NCBI GenBank assembly: GCA_031549535.1
Contig: JAVBPP010000072.1
Span: 1 to 13,047, forward strand
Length of the DNA: 13,047 bases
Source: JAVBPP01 sp031549535
GTDB lineage: Bacteria; Bacillota; Clostridia; Oscillospirales; Acutalibacteraceae
Direction: 5' to 3'
Under the pieces are notes generated by a model. That model saw only the letters and a list, made by a program, of their open reading frames with translations, ran no database searches and was not told the DNA's origin. Each line of letters starts with the position of its first letter. Position 1 is the stretch's first letter. Position numbers and translations under genes: made by a program. Positions 1 to 5,722 of this stretch are shown piece by piece.

Positions 1-38
1 CAGAATTGTGCAGTGTCGTGCGTGAGGGAAGCTAGACC

Positions 39-1688
39 TTATAAGGGATCGCAATTATTGGAAACGGGCAAATCAATTATAAGTGTAGGTTCTGCACCAC
101 TGTTACTTTCACCAAAAATTTGGAGCGTTTTGATACGTCGACAGAGCTTTGGTGAGATTAAACAAGGATTATTTAAAGCTTCATGATCAAGTACTGTGGA
201 CTGGCCATCGAAAGCAGATAGGTATTGAGATACGTAATTAAAATAAGCAATACAATATTCGAGAATGCTAACACACATATTGTATTGTATAGGATCGTAA
301 CCTGGTGATTGCAAAAGCGAACCATCTGAACGGACCACATGATCAATTAGTCGATTCCAGCCACGCACGTAATGCCCTATAACTTCCTCATATATCTGAA
401 GTTTCTCAGCATCCCCTTTATTTTTTTCGAGCCAAGCACTGAGGGCACATACACTATCAAGAAGCAGGAAACAAACCTTGTCATGGACGTAGCTTTTGCT
501 CATCATCACAAGTTGATTAGAAAGTTCTAATATTACTTTAACCCAGGGATGTCCTTTTGCAATAATATCTTGAGCAGTAGTTTGTAATTTTTCATGCAAT
601 TTTAAGCAAAGCGAATAAAGCTGCTCATTTTCGGTTAGCCGTTCTTCTTGGCAGGAAGGTTCACTTTGTGAAAGATCTTCTGCTGGGATTGGAAGGTAAG
701 TAAATGGAATTCCAACCTGGGTGTTTATACTGGCCGTTGCAGCAAAAACCCTATTGTATATTTCTTGCTTGGTCATAAACTGAAAAAGTTTAAACAAGTC
801 TCTGGAGGTGGCCTTGTGAAATGAACCTAGAAAATCGTAATCGCCTAGCACAAAGAAACGTTCTTTTCCATCCGTTTCTGACCTTGCAAGTCCTGTTTCA
901 GTCATTACATGTTCTATCAAGTGGCTTAATTCAACATGAGATCTTGCAGCAGCTTGGATATTTACGATATTGACTTCTTCATTATCTCCATCATCTTCTT
1001 CGGGAATGCGACTTAAGTCAAAATCAGCACGGCTTAAATTACGATAATTAATGCCACAAACAGTTTTAGAATATCCAATTTCAGCAGATTCATTCCCACA
1101 TAATGATTGAAGTGCTCGAGCAACTGGGCGAATGCTAGCAGATTTCCAAAAAATAATAAAATCGCAAAGATCTAAAGAATGATAAACAATAAACCGAAAG
1201 TCTTCCCTTTCTTCCTTCAAACCACATAAATGATTAAATATAGCTTCTCTATATGTACTTTTTTCTTTGTGTGAAGCATTCACAGGACGTAAATAAATCA
1301 TTGTTGAAAAAAAGAAGTTGAAGTTGCTTTCCTCACCGTCGGGGGTATCAATCCAAAATTGATCAACGGCCTCTTGGGGGGATGTGTGGTCTTCCGATTC
1401 AATGTGTTCGCTGTAATTATAAATAGCATAAAAGGGATGATAAAAAGCGGATCCGGTTAACATTTCAGCCAGTTTTGCATTTTCCTGCTCAATCATAGTC
1501 AAAAGCTTTAGATTTTGAGGTTGCTCCTGAATGTGATAGACAAACATTCCATCATAGTCGCCTAACGTAACGCTAGATACATCTAAAAGATGATTATTGA
1601 TCTTGGATTGTTCAAGGAAATTATTGCCGTTTAGGAGCGTCTTGCATAATAATAATGATCTTACATCACGATTGTTACGGTCTTGCAT
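39..1688 (-). CDS. Orphan protein with three GDYD-like motifs, last gene of a coupled trio
   Basis: Soluble protein of 549 residues; family not recognised. The start at 1688 is chosen because GGAGGG (1696-1701) sits seven bases upstream. An in-frame ATG at 1769 lies deep inside the preceding gene and has no comparable site. A similar pattern recurs three times: GDYDGMFVY (about residues 43-51), SLDLCDFIIF (171-180) and LGDYDFLGSF (281-290). Each is a small hydrophobic strand with a D-x-x-D or G-D-Y-D turn, followed by a helical stretch. This resembles the strand-turn-strand of ferredoxin-like alpha/beta modules, so tandem small modules are a plausible inference. An acidic patch lies at 229-237 (PEEDDGDNEE). 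Residues 350-500 look helical. There is no signal peptide, membrane helix, P-loop or obvious nuclease motif. The gene overlaps the upstream one by 14 bases, implying translational coupling. The 38 bases after its stop hold nothing recognisable. Confidence 0.85.
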   Translation of the reverse strand: MQDRNNRDVRSLLLCKTLLNGNNFLEQSKINNHLLDVSSVTLGDYDGMFVYHIQEQPQNLKLLTMIEQENAKLAEMLTGSAFYHPFYAIYNYSEHIESEDHTSPQEAVDQFWIDTPDGEESNFNFFFSTMIYLRPVNASHKEKSTYREAIFNHLCGLKEEREDFRFIVYHSLDLCDFIIFWKSASIRPVARALQSLCGNESAEIGYSKTVCGINYRNLSRADFDLSRIPEEDDGDNEEVNIVNIQAAARSHVELSHLIEHVMTETGLARSETDGKERFFVLGDYDFLGSFHKATSRDLFKLFQFMTKQEIYNRVFAATASINTQVGIPFTYLPIPAEDLSQSEPSCQEERLTENEQLYSLCLKLHEKLQTTAQDIIAKGHPWVKVILELSNQLVMMSKSYVHDKVCFLLLDSVCALSAWLEKNKGDAEKLQIYEEVIGHYVRGWNRLIDHVVRSDGSLLQSPGYDPIQYNMCVSILEYCIAYFNYVSQYLSAFDGQSTVLDHEALNNPCLISPKLCRRIKTLQIFGESNSGAEPTLIIDLPVSNNCDPL

Positions 1689-2529
1689 GAAGAAGCCCTC
1701 CAAATAAAAAGTTGAGTTGGCCGTGATAAAAGTCTTCAAATAGAATATTCCAAAGTCGTTCATCGTCATCTGGGTCTAAATTTTTACCTTCTTTATAATA
1801 ATATCTCATGATAGTGTAATTATTGGTGTCTGAGAAAAAGAAACTGAAACGAAGAGATTCCATTAAGAATTCCTGTTCTTGAGGAGTGAAAATCTTTGTG
1901 AAATAACTTTGTGCATATTCACACAATGCGATTCGCTCTCTCCTATAAAAATCAGATGAGCCACGATGGTTTTTTAAGGCTAAATGTACAGAGTAGGAAT
2001 AAATCAACCAGAAAGCCTGTTTGCATTCCATTGACAACGTTGATTCAAACAAAACATATTGCATAAATCTCCGACGAACGCTATGGTAAAGATCATCTTC
2101 ATCAACGACATCATTGGGTGAAAGGTAGTTAGTTGTTGCAACCAGAAAATAGTTACACACATATCTTGTACAAATATAATTTATAACAGTATGTTTTGCC
2201 GTGTCAAAACTAGTTTTCATATCTGCATTTGGCAGGGAGAGATGCATCTTCTCCCAAAGCAAAAAAAAACAATCATATGGTGTATTATTATCATCAGATG
2301 GATTACTTGAATGCAAATTAGATGTGCATTCGGGAAAAGCTGCCCATTGATTAGATAATGGGATGGTATTGGTGAAATATAATTCCTTATAACAAATTAA
2401 ATACAAAAGATCATCTAATGCAAGTTCTAAACTTTTATCTCCATAATTATTAACATTATTTTGGAAAGAAATAATGCAAGAGTTTATTATGTTGATTTTT
2501 TCCTGTTGTAACTCACCTTTAGTTTTCAT
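1675..2529 (-). CDS. Helical cytosolic orphan, middle gene of the coupled trio
   Basis: Protein of 284 residues, family not recognised. It has no signal peptide or membrane segment and looks largely alpha-helical, rich in Tyr, Phe and Cys, with an acidic stretch near residues 142-146 and another (DPDDDE) near 252-257. No catalytic motif could be identified. The ATG at 2529 overlaps the stop of the upstream membrane-protein gene as ATGA, and only a weak AAGG precedes it, so translation probably depends on re-initiation after the membrane protein. That arrangement usually reflects a fixed ratio of physically interacting products. Its own 3' end overlaps the next gene by 14 bases and contains that gene's ribosome binding site. 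It could be an adaptor or an effector, but the sequence does not say which. Confidence 0.85.
   Translation of the reverse strand: MKTKGELQQEKINIINSCIISFQNNVNNYGDKSLELALDDLLYLICYKELYFTNTIPLSNQWAAFPECTSNLHSSNPSDDNNTPYDCFFLLWEKMHLSLPNADMKTSFDTAKHTVINYICTRYVCNYFLVATTNYLSPNDVVDEDDLYHSVRRRFMQYVLFESTLSMECKQAFWLIYSYSVHLALKNHRGSSDFYRRERIALCEYAQSYFTKIFTPQEQEFLMESLRFSFFFSDTNNYTIMRYYYKEGKNLDPDDDERLWNILFEDFYHGQLNFLFGGLLHARP
1696..1701 (-). promoter_or_regulatory. Ribosome binding site that fixes the start of the 549-aa gene
   Basis: GGAGGG on the minus strand, seven bases before the ATG at 1688 and inside the last codons of the preceding gene. It decides against the longer reading that begins at 1769. 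The initiation region GGGCTTCTTCATG differs by one base from that of the 81-aa gene (GGGCTTCTTGATG). Confidence 0.75.
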
Positions 2530-3143
2530 AATCTACAACCTTTTCTCGATATTAATCTAGAAAATATAGAATACTTATACTTGACTAATAAATCAAAATC
2601 GTAGCTTGTTTGATTATTTAAATAAGTATAAAAAAATATTAGAAATATTGTATCAATTAATAATTTTGCTGTAACAATAAATATGGCAAATTTGCCGCGG
2701 TCAAAACCTTGTAAAACTATTTGCATAATAGTTTCAAAAACATATGAAAGCCAAAAAACTTTGGTAAGCAGTTTAAAGAGCAAAGCCCAAGCACTAATTG
2801 TTTTCTTGAATAATATGTATGAAAATAAAGTGGAGAAAATTAAACTTAGAGCAGGTAAGAGTTCAAATATACTTGATAATATTGCGGACAATCCAGTATA
2901 ATTGGAAATTATATCACTTCGAAAATTAAGCATTAAATCAAAAAAAGAATGTTTCTTATGAGATTCCAAATAGCCCACAATATTTTTTGAATAAAACACT
3001 CCTAACATTAAAAGAAGTCCTAATACGGATAAAAGGCAGAAAGCACATTGAACCCTTGTGTTCGCCTTATGAGCTTTAAGAATTTTTAGTTCTATATGTG
3101 GTGGAAGATTATAAAGCTTTTTTTCCAGGTGGCATTTAAACAT
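2526..3143 (-). CDS. Four-helix integral membrane protein, first gene of the coupled trio
   Basis: Protein of 205 residues with four likely membrane helices at about residues 31-52, 84-112, 118-142 and 152-175. A basic cytoplasm-like N-terminal segment (about 1-30) and a basic C-terminal tail (187-205) suggest that both ends are inside. The start is well supported: GGGAGGA (3151-3157) lies seven bases before the ATG, the strongest site in this operon. The family is not recognised; there is no cysteine pair, transporter signature or pore motif that I can name. The stop codon overlaps the next ATG (ATGA), tying it to the cytosolic partner downstream. A small membrane protein translated together with two soluble orphans fits either membrane anchoring of a complex or a membrane-acting effector; this is inference. 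Confidence 0.85.
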   Translation of the reverse strand: MFKCHLEKKLYNLPPHIELKILKAHKANTRVQCAFCLLSVLGLLLMLGVFYSKNIVGYLESHKKHSFFDLMLNFRSDIISNYTGLSAILSSIFELLPALSLIFSTLFSYILFKKTISAWALLFKLLTKVFWLSYVFETIMQIVLQGFDRGKFAIFIVTAKLLIDTIFLIFFYTYLNNQTSYDFDLLVKYKYSIFSRLISRKGCRL

Positions 3144-3328
3144 CTGCTTGTCCTCCCATCACAATAGAAAATATTTCAAAACATTTATGTAAAAAAAGAG
3201 CGTACTCATTTGAATATCCGCTGGCATATTACAGATATACAAAAAATACGCATAACGCACAAGAAATATTTTGAGAAAACTCACTTACATATCATATCGG
3301 TAGAATCTGTCCGTTTCATGTACGCTAA
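3144..3328 (-). other. AT-rich leader gap between the 81-aa gene and the trio
   Basis: No credible gene is present. On the minus strand, AGCGTAC (3326-3320) and GTACGCT (3205-3199) could pair over a long loop, and the second arm is followed at once by CTTTTTTT. Inside, ACAGAT and ATCTGT can also pair, and TGAGTTTTCTCA forms a four-base-pair hairpin. These could form an attenuator or weak terminator, but matches this short can occur by chance in such AT-rich DNA. No strong promoter is visible. A weak candidate is TTGTGC, 17 bases, TATATC. The trio may be transcribed by read-through from the promoter at 3610-3638. Confidence 0.35.
3151..3157 (-). promoter_or_regulatory. Strong ribosome binding site of the membrane-protein gene
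   Basis: GGGAGGA on the minus strand, seven bases from the ATG at 3143. It is the only strong site ahead of the first two genes of the trio, so it probably sets the expression level of both the membrane protein and its coupled neighbour. Confidence 0.75.
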
Positions 3329-3574
3329 TCACAATAAATTTTTAAAAATATCGTTTAGTTCATTTTCTAAAAAACTAGCCGAAGTCAGACCGTCTCTTTG
3401 ATCAAGCGGTACTACATAGGAGCGAGAAAGTTGTTCGGAGTTCAATACAAAATTAGATTCGAAATCTCTCTCTCGAAGTTTTTCCCGGAAGTTAAAATAA
3501 GCTTGAAGTTCTTCTTGTTCGAAGTTCCGCTCAACCTCAAAAACCTCATCCGTTTTATTTGCAGAACTATCCAT
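3329..3574 (-). CDS. Small acidic orphan protein behind a consensus promoter
   Basis: Protein of 81 residues, acidic and hydrophilic, rich in Glu, Asp, Phe and Leu, with a helical middle (about residues 18-37). No family is recognised. The ATG at 3574 is preferred to an in-frame GTG at 3592 because a purine-rich site (AGGGG, 3582-3586) lies seven bases before the ATG, whereas the GTG sits within that ribosome-binding region. A perfect sigma-70-type promoter (3610-3638) lies just upstream with a short leader. It is the first gene next to the attachment site and reads in the same direction as the trio downstream. Size and acidity would also suit a small regulator, antitoxin-like partner or anti-restriction protein, but no motif supports any of these. 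Confidence 0.7.
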   Translation of the reverse strand: MDSSANKTDEVFEVERNFEQEELQAYFNFREKLRERDFESNFVLNSEQLSRSYVVPLDQRDGLTSASFLENELNDIFKNLL

Positions 3575-3609
3575 CAAGAAGCCCCTCTCCACATAAATTT
3601 AATATAATG

Positions 3610-3638
3610 ATTATACTGAAAACGTGATTAGATGTCAA
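3610..3638 (-). promoter_or_regulatory. Perfect consensus sigma-70/sigma-A promoter
   Basis: On the minus strand TTGACA (3638-3633) is followed by exactly 17 bases and TATAAT (3615-3610). Both hexamers match the consensus fully. It lies about 35 bases upstream of the ATG of the 81-aa gene and probably drives that gene, and possibly the trio beyond it. A promoter this strong without visible activator sites suggests constitutive expression unless a repressor binds nearby. Confidence 0.85.
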
Positions 3639-4066
3639 GAGGTTTTTGAAAAATCACTCCCTTTAATCATTGGTCTTTAAAAAGCATTTTCAATACTTGG
3701 GTCTCCTGACACAGTAAATCTACTCTATTATATGCAATGACAGGTGATTTAAATACAGGAGACTTCTGGAAAAATAAAAGGACAACAAAATTTTTACTAA
3801 CAGTAGCATAAAATTGTGGAAAAGGCAAGGAAAAAATACAAAAAGTTGCAAAATTTGTATAGTAAACTATAAATTAGTTAAATTATCCTATTGTATCTAA
3901 GTGAAATGCACAAAAAAGTCAATACAAAAAATAAAAAACAAAAAATAATATAGATTAAAAGTCAGTAAAAGACACTACACAAGACAATAGAGCAAAAAAT
4001 GCGCTCTTGGAGCCCGAAAAATGCCGGTAAAATCTATTGTTCTTCCTGTTTTTCTTTCGTTCTACA
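3639..4066. other. Non-coding, very AT-rich end of the element
   Basis: About 430 bases with no credible gene, between the leftward promoter and the attachment site. It contains a cluster of ACAGGWGA-like sites (3701-3763), a short palindrome TATAGTAAACTATA (3858-3871) and many A-rich runs (3770-3990). The bases just left of the tRNA fragment do not resemble a tRNA 5' half: there is no GGACGTT acceptor strand and no D arm at the correct distance. Long A-rich non-coding stretches beside an attachment site are typical places for integrase arm-site binding, IHF-like bending or an excision-control region. Confidence 0.5.
3701..3763. repeat. Cluster of three ACAGGWGA-like sites, one inverted
   Basis: GTCTCCTG (3701-3708) and CAGGAGAC (3756-3763) are perfect 8-base inverted copies. 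A third, related copy, ACAGGTGA (3740-3747), is in direct orientation 15 bases before ACAGGAGA (3755-3762). The cluster lies about 300 bases inside the element from the tRNA attachment site and about 60 bases upstream of the leftward promoter. It could be integrase arm-type sites or an operator. The function is not shown by the sequence. Confidence 0.4.
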
Positions 4067-4116
4067 TTCGCTTGACGTGCGAAGGGTCAGCGGTTCAAGT
4101 CCGTTAACGTCCACCA
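4067..4116 (+). tRNA. 3' half of tRNA-Val(GAC): truncated gene, likely attachment site
   Basis: The elements can be read in order: anticodon stem 4067-4071 / 4079-4083 with seven-base loop TTGACGT (anticodon GAC at 4074-4076, valine), five-base variable loop (4084-4088), T stem 4089-4093 / 4101-4105 with loop TTCAAGT, acceptor 3' strand 4106-4112 (AACGTCC), discriminator A and CCA (4114-4116). The matching 5' acceptor strand and D arm are absent upstream, so this is not a functional gene. The 5' strand of the anticodon stem may be element-derived, since integrases often recognise the symmetric anticodon arm. The exact core therefore begins somewhere in 4067-4074. It marks the element-chromosome junction. 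Confidence 0.85.
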
Positions 4117-4123
4117 AAAATTT

Positions 4124-4162
4124 GAGTCTGGGATTCGTCAGAATTCCAGGCTCGGATTTTTT
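4124..4162 (+). terminator. Rho-independent terminator of the tRNA, also usable in reverse
   Basis: A 13-base-pair stem (4124-4136 with 4141-4153, two G-T wobbles) closes a GTCA loop and is followed by GGATTTTTT on the plus strand, seven bases after the tRNA CCA. Read on the minus strand, the same hairpin is followed by AAATTTTT, so it can also end the pilin operon, whose last stop codon is at 4178-4180. Its position directly after the CCA marks this side as original chromosome. Confidence 0.8.
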
Positions 4163-4177
4163 GTTACAAAAAATTAA

Positions 4178-4669
4178 CTAATCGTCATACAGAGTGCTCA
4201 AACGGAATGTTGTTTGATAGTTTGAGAACTGACCTTCCAGCTCCAGTAAGCAGGTGATGCCATTGGAATTGGTGTGAAACGTTAGTGTTTTTACGCTACA
4301 ACGATTGTAATAACCTGCGTCAAACACCGCTTCACCGTTCAGCGTGAGCACTTGCGTTTGTTCACCATTTCTGCGCGTCACAGTGTCCACGCTGATGGTA
4401 ACCGGCTTTTGCCCGTATTTTTCCAAGACTAAAGCAGCGTCACCGGTGGAATCGATGTTTTTGGCGTAGCTGACTTCGTCCACAAGTGTGCGCTCAATAT
4501 TGGAGGCCAGCACACTCATTTCGGACATCTCCTGTGTACGCGAAAAGAATTCCATCGCCTGTAGCACACTGGTGATAATAACCGGGATAAATATCGCCAT
4601 CATGGCCAGCGACACAACCAGTTCCGTCAGTGACATTCCTTTATTGGATTGTAACAGCTTCCTCTTCAC
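4178..4669 (-). CDS. Minor type IV pilin / type II pseudopilin, last gene of operon
   Basis: Protein of 163 residues with a class III signal at the N-terminus. The leader MKRKLLQSNKG is followed by MSLTELVVSLAMM, giving prepilin peptidase cleavage after Gly11 and the conserved Glu at mature position 5. A hydrophobic helix (about residues 12-40) should retain the protein in the membrane and later pack into a pilus core. The globular part (about 45-163) has alternating strands, typical of GspJ/GspH-like minor pilins. The start codon is GTG at 4669, with AAGGA (4685-4681) eleven bases upstream; the leader length fits. It begins 19 bases after the preceding pilin and ends just before the bidirectional terminator. 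It probably belongs to a minor-pilin priming or tip complex. Confidence 0.8.
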   Translation of the reverse strand: MKRKLLQSNKGMSLTELVVSLAMMAIFIPVIITSVLQAMEFFSRTQEMSEMSVLASNIERTLVDEVSYAKNIDSTGDAALVLEKYGQKPVTISVDTVTRRNGEQTQVLTLNGEAVFDAGYYNRCSVKTLTFHTNSNGITCLLELEGQFSNYQTTFRLSTLYDD

Positions 4670-4688
4670 GCAAATGACCGTCCTTGCT

Positions 4689-5048
4689 TTAAGGTTTTAA
4701 AATAACAATGCCGTGCTCGGTTTGATAGGCGTCCGCCGATTCCAGCAAGCTTTCGTGGCCGTTGACAAGGGAGGAGTCGCCCGCCTCGATGTCAATCTTC
4801 AGCCGGATATCCGGTTCCATAGGGGTTTTATTTTCCAGGCTTCCATCGTTTATGGCTTGGATTTCTTCATGCATCGCCAAATATTCGGCGTTCGCCTTGC
4901 GCACCATGTTTAGGGCAAACGACAGGGAGCTGACCAAAAAGAGCGTTGCAATTGTAAACAGCGCTATGCTTGCCACCACCTCGATGATGGTTTCGCCGCG
5001 GTTGTTACCGGCCTTTACCCGGAGGCACTTTCTTTGTTTCATTGCCAT
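4689..5048 (-). CDS. Small pilin-like protein with GETIIE cleavage motif
   Basis: Protein of 119 residues. The leader (about 18 residues, basic, ending NNRG) is followed by ETIIEVVASIALF, so the predicted cleavage after Gly leaves Glu at mature position 1 as well as the conserved Glu at position 5. A hydrophobic helix runs to about residue 45, followed by a short, acidic C-terminal domain of about 70 residues, small for a pilin. The ATG at 5048 has GGGG eight bases upstream. A second ATG at 5042 overlaps the previous stop as ATGA; both give the same mature protein, and a still longer reading from 5072 is unlikely. It resembles GspI-like minor pseudopilins in position and size. It overlaps the preceding pilin gene, so translational coupling is likely. 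Confidence 0.75.
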   Translation of the reverse strand: MAMKQRKCLRVKAGNNRGETIIEVVASIALFTIATLFLVSSLSFALNMVRKANAEYLAMHEEIQAINDGSLENKTPMEPDIRLKIDIEAGDSSLVNGHESLLESADAYQTEHGIVILKP

Positions 5049-5713
5049 TTTGTATACCCCAACAATTCCCAATTTCCGCTTTGAAGCAAAACTCCGTCGC
5101 CGCCGGCTCCGGTGGGAACGCCTACCGCCATGCCATCAAAGCGGTATCTGGCAGTGGTGGTGTAGCTCTGCTTGTTTTTTGTCGCCTTGATTTGCAGCTG
5201 CATTTGAAAGCGAACGCTCGTGCTCTCCGGCGTTTCCGACTTTGCGGGGATATAATCCCAGTCGCCCGGCTGCCCCACGGCATCTTCTGCGGCGCTGTAA
5301 GCCTGCATCACCGTAACCTGCTGCTCGCTTAAGCTAATTTTAATTTCAGATGCGCCATCCTGCTCTGTCCAAAACTCCCCGTTTGCTTCCTCCATCGTCA
5401 GTCCCGCAGCGCTGACCGTTGCGTCCGCCGGAGTAGCGCCCGAAAATTCCGCGTCATAAACGCTTTGCGCAATCTTGTTCCAGGCCGTATCTTCGCTGGT
5501 GTCAATCGCCCCTTCAATTTGCGCGGTAAAACACTGAGCCAGGTTGTTGGCATAGTAAAAACAGGCCCGGTTATCCCTGTATTGTAACTGGGTGGTGTTT
5601 GCCATATAGGCCGCGCCCGCAATGGATAGTGCAATTACAGTGGTAATCAGCAGAAAGATGAGCACCCACACCATTGTAATGCCGCGCTTGTCTTTTTGTA
5701 AATTTTGATTCAT
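5039..5713 (-). CDS. PilX/GspK-like minor pilin lacking Glu5
   Basis: Protein of 224 residues. A short basic leader (MNQNLQKDKRG) precedes ITMVWVLIFLLITTVIALS, a strongly hydrophobic helix (about residues 12-36). Cleavage after Gly11 would put Trp, not Glu, at mature position 5. Loss of Glu5 is a known feature of PilX and GspK, the subunits that sit at the pilus or pseudopilus tip and do not need the Glu5 contact to a preceding subunit. The rest is a soluble domain with repeated Ala/Thr-rich segments. AGGAG (5724-5720) lies six bases before the ATG and overlaps the stop of the preceding gene; the gap is nine bases. The neighbours support a tip-complex role. GspK subunits are usually larger, so PilX is the closer analogue. 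Confidence 0.7.
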   Translation of the reverse strand: MNQNLQKDKRGITMVWVLIFLLITTVIALSIAGAAYMANTTQLQYRDNRACFYYANNLAQCFTAQIEGAIDTSEDTAWNKIAQSVYDAEFSGATPADATVSAAGLTMEEANGEFWTEQDGASEIKISLSEQQVTVMQAYSAAEDAVGQPGDWDYIPAKSETPESTSVRFQMQLQIKATKNKQSYTTTARYRFDGMAVGVPTGAGGDGVLLQSGNWELLGYTKWQ

Positions 5714-5722
5714 AGCAAACTC

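Larger units (their letters stand above)
1..4066. mobile_element. Right-hand part of a putative element integrated in tRNA-Val
   Basis: This AT-rich block differs sharply from the GC-rich pilin region that starts just after it. The boundary coincides with a tRNA gene that has only its 3' half (4067-4116). In integration by tRNA-targeting recombinases, the attB 3' end of the tRNA remains next to chromosomal DNA while the element restores an intact tRNA at its far end. With the tRNA reading rightwards, the element must therefore lie to the left. All four cargo genes face left, away from the attachment site. No integrase, excisionase or conjugation gene is seen here, so the element type is unknown; those genes should lie beyond position 1. 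The left limit given is only the window edge. The alternative is an old deletion that removed the tRNA 5' half. Confidence 0.6.

Noticed and set aside
1689..1769. Extended N-terminus of the 549-aa gene
   Set aside because: It would overlap the upstream gene by 95 bases and has no suitable site, whereas GGAGGG precedes the ATG at 1688.
3210..3607. Two plus-strand frames of 63 and 69 codons over the 81-aa gene and its leader
   Set aside because: The minus-strand 81-aa gene has a perfect promoter and a well-spaced ribosome binding site; the plus frames have neither.
3858..3871. Palindrome TATAGTAAACTATA as an operator
   Set aside because: It is a single short copy in very AT-rich DNA, where such matches are expected; no gene start is nearby.
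3770..3990. A-rich runs as a possible CRISPR or direct-repeat array
   Set aside because: The runs have no constant repeat unit or spacer length; they are low-complexity sequence.
3989..4013. GCTC-TTG-GAGC resembling a D arm, possibly the missing tRNA 5' half
   Set aside because: It lies more than 50 bases from the anticodon stem, there is no GGACGTT acceptor strand before it, and the spacing cannot form a tRNA without an intron.
3999..4181. A 60-codon plus-strand frame across the tRNA fragment
   Set aside because: It runs through the tRNA anticodon and T arms and the terminator hairpin, which explain the sequence better; no convincing ribosome binding site.
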